Origin: Sinomicrobium weinanense
GTDB taxonomy: Bacteria; Bacteroidota; Bacteroidia; Flavobacteriales; Flavobacteriaceae
Reading direction: 5' to 3'
Length of the DNA: 64,000 bases
NCBI RefSeq assembly: GCF_018863395.1
Contig: NZ_JAHKRR010000005.1
Coordinates: forward strand, 1-64,000
A program made the translations under genes and the position numbers. Under the pieces are notes generated by a model. That model did not search any database and was not told where the DNA came from. It worked only from the letters and a program-made list of their open reading frames with translations. Position 1 is the first letter of the stretch, and each line of letters starts with the position of its first letter. Below, piece by piece: positions 35,879 through 45,500 of this stretch.

Positions 35879-36913
35879 ATGGATAAAATAAAAATAGCGA
35901 TAAACGGTTTCGGCCGTATCGGCAGAACGGTCTTCCGCCTGCTCATCGACCACCCTCAGATAGAAGTGGTGGCCATTAACGACCTTGCAGACCCCAAAAC
36001 ACTGAGCCATCTGCTGAAATACGACAGCATACACGGAGTCCTCTCACAGCATATCGGTTATGATGAAAGTTCCATTACAGTTAATAACGATCACTATCCG
36101 CTCCTCAACACCGCAGACATACAAAAGCTGGACTGGTCATCCTTCCACCCGGATATTGTACTCGAATGTACCGGGAAATTCAAGAGAAGGAAGCAACTTG
36201 AGCACCACCTTCGCAATGGTGCGGGGAAAGTGATCCTTTCCGTTCCCCCGGAAGACGACCATATAAAAATGGTGGTCCTGGGTGTCAACGAACATATCCT
36301 GGATGGTTCTGAAGATATTGTGTCCAATGCTTCCTGCACCACGAACAATGCCGCTCCCATGATAAGGGTCATCCACGAACACTGTGGCATAGAACAGGCC
36401 TATATCACTACCGTACATTCCTACACCTCAGACCAGAGCCTGCACGACCAGCCTCACAGGGACCTGCGGAGAGCCAGGGCGGCAGCACAGTCTATTGTAC
36501 CCACCACCACAGGAGCCGCAAAAGCCCTGACCAAAATTTTCCCCGGACTGAGTGAAGTGATCGGAGGATGCGGTATCCGTGTACCCGTACCGGACGGTTC
36601 TCTCACCGATATTACTTTCAATGTGGCCCGGGAAACTTCTATCGAAGAAATAAAAGATGCCTTTAAACAGGCCGCCCTCGGGGAGTTGAAAGGCATATTG
36701 TCCTATACGGAAGACCCCATCGTATCCATAGATGTGGTTAACAACCCGCATTCCTGTGTCTTTGATGCACAAATGACCTCCGTCATCGGCAAAAAAATGG
36801 TAAAAATAATAGGCTGGTATGACAACGAGTACGGATACAGCAACAGGATCATAGACCTTATATCCTTTATCAGTGCTCCGAAGCGGAAAAATCAGATCCA
36901 GGGGGTACATTAA
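35879..36913 (+). CDS. Type I glyceraldehyde-3-phosphate dehydrogenase
   Basis: Enzyme of 344 residues oxidising glyceraldehyde 3-phosphate with NAD(P). N-terminal Rossmann motif INGFGRIGRTVFR; catalytic Cys in SNASCTTNN (about residue 155) and its His partner in TTVHSYTSDQ; WYDNEYGYS near the end. Slightly longer than the common 330-335. The Asp after the second strand (AINDLADP) favours NAD. Whether this is the glycolytic or an extra copy cannot be told from one window. Confidence 0.93.
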   Translation: MDKIKIAINGFGRIGRTVFRLLIDHPQIEVVAINDLADPKTLSHLLKYDSIHGVLSQHIGYDESSITVNNDHYPLLNTADIQKLDWSSFHPDIVLECTGKFKRRKQLEHHLRNGAGKVILSVPPEDDHIKMVVLGVNEHILDGSEDIVSNASCTTNNAAPMIRVIHEHCGIEQAYITTVHSYTSDQSLHDQPHRDLRRARAAAQSIVPTTTGAAKALTKIFPGLSEVIGGCGIRVPVPDGSLTDITFNVARETSIEEIKDAFKQAALGELKGILSYTEDPIVSIDVVNNPHSCVFDAQMTSVIGKKMVKIIGWYDNEYGYSNRIIDLISFISAPKRKNQIQGVH

Positions 36914-37026
36914 ATTCCCGGGGCCGTGCTAATACCGGTAAACGGACAAAAGCCCCGGAAAAGATTTAAACCCTTTATTTTTGATTTTATAGAGAACCCT
37001 ATTATATTTATGTTAATCTTTTTGCC

Positions 37027-39243
37027 ATGAAGGGACTCTCTTGTTATTTTTTATTTTTCCTGCTCCTGTTGCCGGGCTTTGCATCCGGATTGCCTGGCAA
37101 TGCATCCGAAGACCCCATTAAAGACACCATAAAAAAGGTATACGAACTCAAGAACAATTTCGATTTCGGGGGAGCTGTTACCGAACTGAACCTGGCCATA
37201 GCCATGGCCGATACGGTAAAGCGAAAACGTTCCGATTATTTTTTCAATTGCTACACCCTGTTCATAAAGTTATACCTCGATTTCGACCGGGGAGATGACC
37301 TTGAGGTCTATGAATTCCTGAGCGAATCGCACCTTAAACCCAATTCCCGGGCAGCGAAGGAGATCCAGCTTCTCGTTCTTAAAGCCCTGATCTCGGCCAA
37401 AAAGGGCAACCAGAAGCAGGCCCTGTCGTATATAAACAAAGCAAAATCCATACTCATCCAGAAAGAGGATGCTGTTCTCGACATCATACTCTATTATGAA
37501 GCACAGGTACTCCTCGTTCAGGAAGAATATGCCCGTGCCATTCCCATACTCCAGCGTATATTTCCGCTTAAGGACCCCAATGAGGAAAACTATATCAATG
37601 CCGGGATCCTACTCGATCTCGCACATGCGCACCTCCGGTTACAGGAGCCGGACAGAGCCATGGCCTATATGGAAAAAGTTTCCAAAATGCCTGAATATCT
37701 CGTTTTTCCAAAACTGGAAATACAACGGCATCTCATCCTTTCTGAACTATTCCGTATAAAAAAGAAACCTTTGGAAACGGTAAAACACCGGCAACTGGCG
37801 GACAGTCTAAAGGAAAAATACTTCAATATTCAAAGCATCGAGGAACGAAACAACATTGCCTATCACAACACTTCCGATTTCAAGGACAGGGTGATCGACC
37901 AGTACAAGATCGATGCCGCAAAACAGTCGCGCCAGGTCAATATTGCCAAGATCATTTCCATAATGAGCTCCGTATTGCTCATCATCATCTTCCTGCTCAC
38001 CATATCCCTGTACCGCAACAACAAGATCAAGTTAAAGACCAACAACCTGCTGCTTAAAAAGAACAGGGAATTACAGGCGGCCAAGGAAGAAGCGGAGAGT
38101 GCCCTTCAGGTAAAAGCCAGGTTCCTTTCTACCGTAAGCCACGAACTGCGGACTCCCTTATATGCAGTGACCGGGCTTACCCACCTGCTGCTGGAAGAGA
38201 ATCCCAGGAAAAGTCAGAAAGAATACCTCAACTCGCTAAAATTTTCCGGAGAATACCTGCTGAACTTTATCAATGACATTCTCCAGGTCAACAAATCGGA
38301 AGCCAATCAACTGAAAATAAAAAGAGGGCCTTTTAACATGGAACAGTTACTCGGTAAGGTAGCAGGGTCCCTGGAACATTCGGCCAAGGAGAACAACAAT
38401 ATCATAAAACTGGACCTTGACAAGGATATTCCCGCAGAACTCATCGGTGATTCGTTAAAATTGTCGCAGGTGTTCATCAACCTCATTGGCAATTCGCTTA
38501 AATTTACGGAAAACGGTGAAGTCGTGATCCTCGGCAGAATACTGGAACGTCGCAAAAGCAGTGTTAAAATACACTTTGAGGTCAGGGATGATGGCATGGG
38601 TATCGAGCCGGACATCCTTCCCCGTATATTCGACAGTTTTGCGCAGGGCTCTACCCAAATAAACCGGAAATACGGTGGCACCGGCCTGGGGCTCACCATT
38701 GTAAAAAACCTCCTGAACCTGATGGATAGTGATATCAGGGTAGAAAGCGACCCCGGAAAAGGCAGCACATTCCTCTTTGACCTTACCCTGGAAACCGGGG
38801 ATGAAAAAGGTGTAGAAAAACCCGTGACACCAACCTTACAGGAAGAACTGACCGAAGAAGAGATCGTTTTTGAAGACGTCCATGTGCTCCTTGTAGAAGA
38901 CAATAAGATCAACCAGGTGGTCACCCAGAAAATGCTGGCCCGGAAAAATATTACCTCCGAAGTGGCCAACGATGGTTATGAGGCCATTGACAAGGCCAAA
39001 AACAAAAATTTCGACCTTATCCTCATGGATATTCATATGCCGGGTATCAGTGGCATCAAAGCCACGACCAGAATACGGGAATTCGACAAAAAAGTGCCTA
39101 TTGTAGCCCTCACCGCCATTTCACTGGAAGAAAACATGGACGACCTGTACAACGCAGGCTGCAACGACATTATTACCAAGCCATTCAAGCCTCAGACTTT
39201 CTACAAAAAAATAAAAAACAACCTCGGGGGTAGCTCCCGGTAA
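37027..39243 (+). CDS. Hybrid histidine kinase with TPR sensor
   Basis: Protein of 738 residues. Signal peptide (1-24); periplasmic helical TPR-like repeats (about 30-295); one membrane segment (about 310-332); HisKA with H-box STVSHELRTPL (His near 371); HATPase_c with LSQVFINLIGNSLKFT, DDGMGIEP and GGTGLGLTIV; and a receiver domain (about 618-735) with phosphoacceptor Asp in LILMDIHMPG and the Lys of ITKPF. No HPt or DNA-binding output, so signal output must pass to a separate partner. No response regulator is adjacent: it is an orphan kinase. Confidence 0.93.
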   Translation: MKGLSCYFLFFLLLLPGFASGLPGNASEDPIKDTIKKVYELKNNFDFGGAVTELNLAIAMADTVKRKRSDYFFNCYTLFIKLYLDFDRGDDLEVYEFLSESHLKPNSRAAKEIQLLVLKALISAKKGNQKQALSYINKAKSILIQKEDAVLDIILYYEAQVLLVQEEYARAIPILQRIFPLKDPNEENYINAGILLDLAHAHLRLQEPDRAMAYMEKVSKMPEYLVFPKLEIQRHLILSELFRIKKKPLETVKHRQLADSLKEKYFNIQSIEERNNIAYHNTSDFKDRVIDQYKIDAAKQSRQVNIAKIISIMSSVLLIIIFLLTISLYRNNKIKLKTNNLLLKKNRELQAAKEEAESALQVKARFLSTVSHELRTPLYAVTGLTHLLLEENPRKSQKEYLNSLKFSGEYLLNFINDILQVNKSEANQLKIKRGPFNMEQLLGKVAGSLEHSAKENNNIIKLDLDKDIPAELIGDSLKLSQVFINLIGNSLKFTENGEVVILGRILERRKSSVKIHFEVRDDGMGIEPDILPRIFDSFAQGSTQINRKYGGTGLGLTIVKNLLNLMDSDIRVESDPGKGSTFLFDLTLETGDEKGVEKPVTPTLQEELTEEEIVFEDVHVLLVEDNKINQVVTQKMLARKNITSEVANDGYEAIDKAKNKNFDLILMDIHMPGISGIKATTRIREFDKKVPIVALTAISLEENMDDLYNAGCNDIITKPFKPQTFYKKIKNNLGGSSR

Positions 39244-39300
39244 TCGGTATTCAGTATTCGGTATTTTGTATCAATCACTGACCACCGATCACCGAATACC
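39244..39300. repeat. Inverted word repeat filling the kinase/lpxK spacer
   Basis: CGGTATTCAGTATTCGGTAT (39245-39264) and, on the right, CACTGACCACCGATCACCGA and GAATACC form an imperfect stem. It starts at the base after the kinase stop and ends at the lpxK stop: the entire convergent spacer is the repeat. Confidence 0.65.
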
Positions 39301-40307
39301 TACTCCCCCTCAACATACCTACGGATCAAACGGTTAAATTCTTCCTGTTGTCCGAAGAGAAAAGCAGTTTGTATTCCTATAAAAAAAATGTCCTCCAGCT
39401 TGTCCTTGAGGCGCATAAAATCTTTTTCAGTGGTGAGTATTTTGCCTTTTTTCCGCAAGGTTTCCAGTTCGCTGTCACTAAATTCGTGATGGTCGGGGTA
39501 GTTACAGTGTTCAAAGGAAAGTCTTCTGCTTTTCAGGAACTCCACCAGGGGAGTGGCATTGGCTATACCCGTCACCAGGGTAAAATGTTCCCCTTCCCAA
39601 TCGGCCAGGGGGACAATTTTATGCAGTGACCTGGTCTCTTCACTGTAAGCTATTGAAGTAAAAAAAACCTTTTGATATCGTTTCGGGGCGAGTTGTCCGG
39701 TAATCTCTTGCCGTTCGGTCCCCGTCATATCTTCCCGGCATTTGGTCACCACAATGATATCTGCGCGTTTTGCTTCGCTACGGCTGTCTCTCAGGTTTCC
39801 TGCCGGAAGAAAAATATCCTTTGTGTAGAGGGCATTTTGTGAAGTGAGCAGTATGTTCATTCCGGCTTTTACCCTGCGGTGTTGCATGGCGTCGTCGAGA
39901 ATAACCACTTCGGGATAAGGTTCCTTCTCCATCAGACGGTTTATACCGTTAACCCGGTCAGCATCCACGGCTACGGCCACATCCGGGAATTTTTCGTGGT
40001 ACTGGCAGGGCTCATCCCCCAGTTCATCTACTCCGATTCCGGATCCGGCCAGTACAAAGCCTTTCGACTTTCTCCGGTATCCCCGGCTCAGGGTTGCCGT
40101 GCGGAAATCTGCCTTCAGCAATCGCACCAGGTACTCTACCATCGGCGTTTTACCTGTTCCTCCTACACTTAGGTTCCCTACACAGATTACAGGAATACCA
40201 AAAGAAACAGAACGGAAAATTCCACGGTCATACAAAATATTACGCACCTTTACCACCAGTCCGTAAAGGACGGAAAAAGGCCAGAGTATTTTTCGAAGGA
40301 TGTGCAT
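39300..40307 (-). CDS. lpxK: Tetraacyldisaccharide 4'-kinase
   Basis: Enzyme of 335 residues at the inner membrane that phosphorylates the 4' position of the lipid A precursor. N-terminal membrane-associated helix (ILWPFSVLYGLVVKVRNILYDRG); Walker A VGNLSVGGTGKTPMVE (about 42-57); VILDDAMQHRRV; and ILTTEKDFMRLKD near the C terminus. It shows that the organism makes lipid A and so has a true outer membrane. Confidence 0.95.
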   Translation of the reverse strand: MHILRKILWPFSVLYGLVVKVRNILYDRGIFRSVSFGIPVICVGNLSVGGTGKTPMVEYLVRLLKADFRTATLSRGYRRKSKGFVLAGSGIGVDELGDEPCQYHEKFPDVAVAVDADRVNGINRLMEKEPYPEVVILDDAMQHRRVKAGMNILLTSQNALYTKDIFLPAGNLRDSRSEAKRADIIVVTKCREDMTGTERQEITGQLAPKRYQKVFFTSIAYSEETRSLHKIVPLADWEGEHFTLVTGIANATPLVEFLKSRRLSFEHCNYPDHHEFSDSELETLRKKGKILTTEKDFMRLKDKLEDIFFIGIQTAFLFGQQEEFNRLIRRYVEGE

Positions 40308-40317
40308 GATGTTGTTT

Positions 40318-40396
40318 CCAGTGTTCCAGTGTTCCGGTGTTCGAGGATACAGGTGTTCGAGTTGTTTAAACTACATACTCGAATACTCGTACACTC
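40318..40396. repeat. Inverted word repeat (GTGTTC / GAATACTCG words)
   Basis: Left words CCAGTGTTCCAGTGTTCCGG and TGTTCGAGG; right words TACTCGAATACTCGTACACT. They are partly complementary (GTGTTCGAGGAT / ATACTCGTACAC). It lies between the divergent lpxK and Nif3-like genes, upstream of both. Confidence 0.5.
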
Positions 40397-40521
40397 GCCC
40401 TACAAATAACGGTTATTTTTTTTACTTCGGAAGAATTCCGGATTTTTCACTGTATATTTAGGACCTGAAAACCCGCCTGCCGGGTTCGCCTTTGTTTTTT
40501 TAATCGAAAAGAAGGAACAAC

Positions 40522-41637
40522 ATGTATATCAAGGACGTCATGGCCATGCTGGAGGAACGCTCTCCCCTGGCCTATGCCGAAGATTTTGACAATACCGGGT
40601 TGCTGGTGGGCAGCAGGGACCGTGAAGTTACCGGAATACTCATCACCCACGACACCCTGGAAGAGGTCGTGGACGAAGCCATTGAAAAGGGTTGCAACCT
40701 CATTGTGAGCTTTCACCCCATCATCTTTTCCGGCCTCAAAAAACTGAACGGTTCTTCCTATGTAGAAAGAACAGTGATCAAGGCCATACGGCACGACATT
40801 GCTATCTACGCCATACACACAGCCCTGGACAATGCCTTTAACGGGGTCAATGCCGCCATTTGCGATGCCCTGGAATTACAAAACAGGGAAATCCTGATCC
40901 CTCAAAAAGGAACGATAAAAAAACTGCTTACCTTTGTACCCCGAAAAAATGCCGATCACCTCAGAGAAGCCCTTTTCGCAGCAGGAGCAGGAACTATCGG
41001 AAATTACAGCCATTGCAGCTTTAACCTGGAAGGTACGGGTACTTTTCACGGAGAGGAGAACAGCAACCCCGTAATCGGCGAAAAAGGCGTAACCCGTTTT
41101 GAACCGGAAACACAGATAGGGGTCACCTACCCCAGGCATCTCGAAGGCAGTATATTAAAAGCCCTGTTTGCCAACCACCCGTATGAGGAGGTAGCTTATG
41201 AGGTAACAACACTCGAAAACAACAACCAGCACATTGGCATAGGGATGATAGGGGAATTGGCAGAAGCTGTGCCGGACATGGATTTTTTAAGGCAACTAAA
41301 GCAAAAAATGCAACTGGCCTGTATCCGTCATTCAGGTTTATTGGACAGGAAAATAAAGAAAGTTGCCGTATTGGGAGGTAGTGGCGCTTTTGGCATTTCA
41401 CACGCCAAAAAGGCGGGGGCGGATATTTTTATTACGGGAGACGTAAAATATCACGAATTCTACAAAGCCGAAAAACAAATGATTATCGCCGATGTGGGGC
41501 ACTATGAGAGTGAACAATATACAAAAAACCTTTTGTTTGAGCATCTTACAAAAAAAATTCATAATTTTGCACCTGCCTTACCCGGGGGTAAGGTCGTTTT
41601 ATCAGAGTTCAATACAAATTCCATCAAGTATTTATAA
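40522..41637 (+). CDS. Nif3-like dinuclear metal centre protein
   Basis: Protein of 371 residues, the long form of the Nif3/YbgI family, with a PII-like domain inserted around residues 130-235 (TFVPRKNADHLREALFAAGAGTIGNYSHCS). Metal ligands are the HxxH-type segment SFHPIIF, AIHTALDN and C-terminal DVGHYESEQY. Often labelled GTP cyclohydrolase I type 2, which is unsupported; a toroidal hexamer of unknown function. It is followed directly by the coiled-coil protein, an association well known in Bacteroidota. Confidence 0.9.
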   Translation: MYIKDVMAMLEERSPLAYAEDFDNTGLLVGSRDREVTGILITHDTLEEVVDEAIEKGCNLIVSFHPIIFSGLKKLNGSSYVERTVIKAIRHDIAIYAIHTALDNAFNGVNAAICDALELQNREILIPQKGTIKKLLTFVPRKNADHLREALFAAGAGTIGNYSHCSFNLEGTGTFHGEENSNPVIGEKGVTRFEPETQIGVTYPRHLEGSILKALFANHPYEEVAYEVTTLENNNQHIGIGMIGELAEAVPDMDFLRQLKQKMQLACIRHSGLLDRKIKKVAVLGGSGAFGISHAKKAGADIFITGDVKYHEFYKAEKQMIIADVGHYESEQYTKNLLFEHLTKKIHNFAPALPGGKVVLSEFNTNSIKYL

Positions 41638-41640
41638 CCT

Positions 41641-42420
41641 ATGGCAAAAAAAACCGACGCTACTGTAGAAGAGAAATTAAGAGCTTTGTACGATCTGCAG
41701 TTAATTGACTCCAGAATAGATGAAATAGCTAATGTAAGAGGAGAACTTCCCCTGGAAGTGGAGGACCTGGAGGACGAAGTGGAAGGGCTGAAAACACGGT
41801 TAGAAAAACTGAGCGTAGAACAGGAGAACCTTACCCAGGAGATTGCCAACAAAAAAAATGCGATCGAGGAATCCAAAGGGCTTATCAAAAAATACTCCGA
41901 ACAGCAGAAAAATGTTCGTAACAACAGGGAATTCAACTCCCTGAGCAAGGAAATTGAATTCCAGGAGCTGGAAATCCAGCTTTCCGAAAAACACATTCGG
42001 GAATTCAAGGTGCAGATCGAGCAGAAAAAAGAGGTGATCTCAGAAACCAAAGAACGCCTCAAGGAACGGGAAAACCACCTGAAACACAAAAAAGGAGAGC
42101 TCGACGCCATCCTGGCCGAAACCGAAAAAGAGGAGAACACCCTGAAAGAAAAGTCCGGAGAATTTGAAGAACTCATCGACGACAGACTGGTACAGGCTTA
42201 CAAGCGCATTCGCCAGAACGTTAAGAACGGACTTGCTGTGGTAGCGATAGAAAGAGGAGCCTCCGGAGGTTCTTTCTTCACCATTCCGCCACAGATACAG
42301 ATGGAGATCGCTTCCCGTAAAAAGATCATCACCGATGAACACAGCGGCCGTATTCTTGTAGACCCCAACCTGGCAGACGAAGAAAAAGCAAAAATGGAAG
42401 AACTGTTCCAGTCACTGTAA
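41641..42420 (+). CDS. Coiled-coil zinc-ribbon family protein lacking the cysteines
   Basis: Protein of 259 residues: long antiparallel coiled coil (about 15-175), then the zf-RING_7/C4 zinc-ribbon region. In most members the ribbon has two Cys pairs (CGGC-type and CEHCGR-type). Here the positions read GASGGSFFTIPPQ and ITDEHSGRILVDP, so all four Cys are replaced by Ser or Asp while the remaining fold residues (IPPQ, GRILVDP) are kept. Metal binding is therefore unlikely. The family is cytosolic and of unknown function; it follows the Nif3-like gene by three bases. Confidence 0.88.
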   Translation: MAKKTDATVEEKLRALYDLQLIDSRIDEIANVRGELPLEVEDLEDEVEGLKTRLEKLSVEQENLTQEIANKKNAIEESKGLIKKYSEQQKNVRNNREFNSLSKEIEFQELEIQLSEKHIREFKVQIEQKKEVISETKERLKERENHLKHKKGELDAILAETEKEENTLKEKSGEFEELIDDRLVQAYKRIRQNVKNGLAVVAIERGASGGSFFTIPPQIQMEIASRKKIITDEHSGRILVDPNLADEEKAKMEELFQSL

Positions 42421-42443
42421 AGGACAAGGAACACCACATACAG

Positions 42444-42484
42444 AAAAGGCCGGAAAGTGCGATCGATACTTTCCGGCCTTTTTT
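42444..42484. terminator. Bidirectional hairpin terminator
   Basis: AAAAGGCCGGAAAGT (42444-42458), 9-base loop, ACTTTCCGGCCTTTT (42468-42482) plus TT: 15 perfect pairs between two convergent genes. Confidence 0.9.
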
Positions 42485-42517
42485 ATTTTAAAACAGGTAG
42501 CTTTACCAAAAGCATGC

Positions 42518-45500
42518 CTATAATTTAAGTATCTTTTTAGTTATAGCCCGGCCACCTTCCGGGAGCAGTTTACAGATATAGATTCCTCTTCTGTAACCGG
42601 AAAAGTCAACACCTATACGGTTTCTTCCCTGGCTTATGGTTTTCTCATCCGTATAGACAAGATTTCCGCTCCGGTCATACAATTGTATCTTCACGATGAT
42701 TTCCGCACTGCTCTGCAATACAATGTCGGCATCCCTTATCACCGGATTGGGCAATACGAACACCCCGGAGATCACAGCTTCCGAAGCATCACCACAGGAA
42801 CCGAGCTCAGCACCTAACCTGAGCAATTGTTCAGCGGCTATTTCAGACAGGCAAAGTGCCTTTCCTTTATAACAGATCCGGATCTTGTTAAAAAATCCGT
42901 CGTTACCACACAGGATATCTTCTGCTTCCACGGTGATCTCTCCGGTAGATGTACAACCACCTGCATCAGTAATGGTCAGGGTATACACGGTAGTCTCCTG
43001 GGGTTTTACGGTAATTTCACTTTCGGTATCGCCCGTACTCCACAGATAGGTATAACCCGGGGTTCCTCCGGACACCGTAGCAGACAGGACAGCAGTCTCT
43101 TCCGGGCCATATCCGGGATACACTTTTTCATCTCCTTCCAGGGTAAAGGTTATTGCTTCGGGTTCGCCTATTTCCACCTCGGTTTCCACCTGTGCCCCTT
43201 TTGCATCGGTTACGGTTACGGTATAGGTCCCGGCAGAAAGCCCTTCAACAGTTGCCGTATCCCCGCCATTGCTCCATGTATAGGTATATGGCAGTACCCC
43301 TCCTGAAACTTCAACGGTTGCCCTACCATCTTCATTGCCGTGGCAGGTAGCATCGGTAACCTCCGTCCGTGCCAGCTCCAGGGCCTGCATACGAAACCGG
43401 GCCGATACCGGGAAATGATCGGAAGTAGTATTGGTATAATCGCTGTCGTAAAATTCGTAGCCAACCCTTACGGACCCGTCTATAAAATTATCGTTCAGTT
43501 CATTGGAAACCATGATATGATCGATCATGTTCTCCCGGAATACGTACGACCTGAAATTCTCTTCACTCAGGGATAAAGAAACCACATTATAGCCGGCCAT
43601 ATCGTTCACATAGGTTTCGTAAGTGGTCGTTGTGGTATTTACTCCGTCAGCTACGGTTTCATCCACATCGTCGTTATAATCGCCAAGGACAACGAGATTT
43701 GCATCGGCATACATGGCATCGAGGCTGTCTTTCAGCATTTCCACATCATATTTTCGCATGTCATATCTGGACTGGGCTCCATTGCTGCTGTTAGCCCTGG
43801 CGTGCAGTGCAATAAAGTTTATTTGTTCCGTGGCTCCGCCTATGGTAACATTGGCAGTCATTAAAAAAGGAAGGCGGCCACTGGCAAAAAAACGGGTGGG
43901 GTCGTCCGGATAATCCGCAAGTGCACTGTCGTCCCCACCATTGTAATACGGGTGAACAGAGGCCAACAAGGGTTTAGTCTCCACAGGGCTTACGGTAGAG
44001 GTCTTATAGATAAAACCCACTTTTTGTTTTACGCCCGGATCGTTGGGATAGGACGTATGATCGGACAACACATAGGCGTATCCATCCATTTCACTTACCA
44101 TTTGGGCAAACAGGGCATCATCCGATATTTCTTCTACGGCAATAAGATCAGCATCCATCGCGGCCAGGATGGCTTTAACGCTGTCTTTCTGGATCATATC
44201 CGAATCCGGATCACCGGCTGCCGGGGAATTGGACTCATCTCCAAACCATTCGATATTCCAGGCTGCTACATCCAGGGTTTCATCTTTGGGGATATCGAGG
44301 TCGTCGCCTCCGGGAATATATTCTTCCGCACAGGGCAGATCGGTTTTCATCCTGGGTAATAACTGAAAAATATCCCGGAACCGCCCCACTACCCCTGTAA
44401 TTCCGGAACAGGTGTCCGGTTGTGCCAACCCTACAATCCCTTCCGCGTCATTATCTATACGTAACTCACCGGAACCTGTGCTGTCCGACAGCATATAATT
44501 GGAATTACCGAACAGCATATCGCCGGGAGTGGGAAAAGTGACATTTACAATACGTACCAGCTCTCCCGGATGCTCTCCCATTTCACCAAGGGTGATCTCC
44601 ACAGGCTCAACAGGGGTATTGGCCATGCCATACCCCGTTACCGAAGATACCGGGCTTATTTGCAACTGGTCATTGTAAGAACTTCGCGTTCCGGTCAGGC
44701 TAAGGGAATCCCCTACCTGGAAAACACCGTCACCGTGCACAGACTGATCAAACACTGCTATGGCCCCGGTATTATCTTGGATGTAGGCCGATCCCGCAAA
44801 CTGATCGGACACGGTCAACACTCCCGAAACAGTGACTGTGGTCCCATCCGGAAGGCTCCTCGCTTCGGCTATGGTAACAGATTCCGTAGGTTCATCCGTA
44901 CCTCCGTTCAAAGTTCCCGGTGTAGGTATGGCTGGCATATAGGTTGAAGTATTCCGGGGGCCGCCTTCGCCATTGGGTATCCTTTGCAGGGAATGATTGT
45001 CTTTATCTCCCAGTTCACCCTCGTTTACCTGGGGTTCGCCGGCATTCAGCAGGGTCAGTATTTCCGCATCATCGTCATCATTGGTATCATAAGCAATCGC
45101 GTCTTGCAGGCTGTCTGTGGTGATGGGTGTCCCGTTCGGAAAGTCGGAAGCGCTTCCGGAATACAGTGCTACGGCATCGGCTCCGTTTTGCAGGGTATTT
45201 CCCGGAAATACCAGGGAAACATTAGCTACGGCCTCATTACCCAATACAAAATAGCCATTGGCATCTGTTGAGTATCCGTTCAGGTCAAATGTTGCATAAC
45301 TCACATCGGTAGAACCGTTATACAACACCAGTACCAGTCCGTCCAGGGGGGTATTGCCCGTTCCGCCATCATACAGTTCTATAAACTCCGAGGCGTCACT
45401 GCCCGGGGTATCGGCATCTATCTCATTGATAAAGATTCCCGTTCTACCCGTTCCTCCATTATTATTGGAAGCTCCGGGGGTCGGTATGGCCGGGGAATAG

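Noticed and set aside
40522-41637. GTP cyclohydrolase activity for the Nif3-like protein
   Set aside because: The label comes from transfer of annotation; the sequence only supports a dinuclear metal site.
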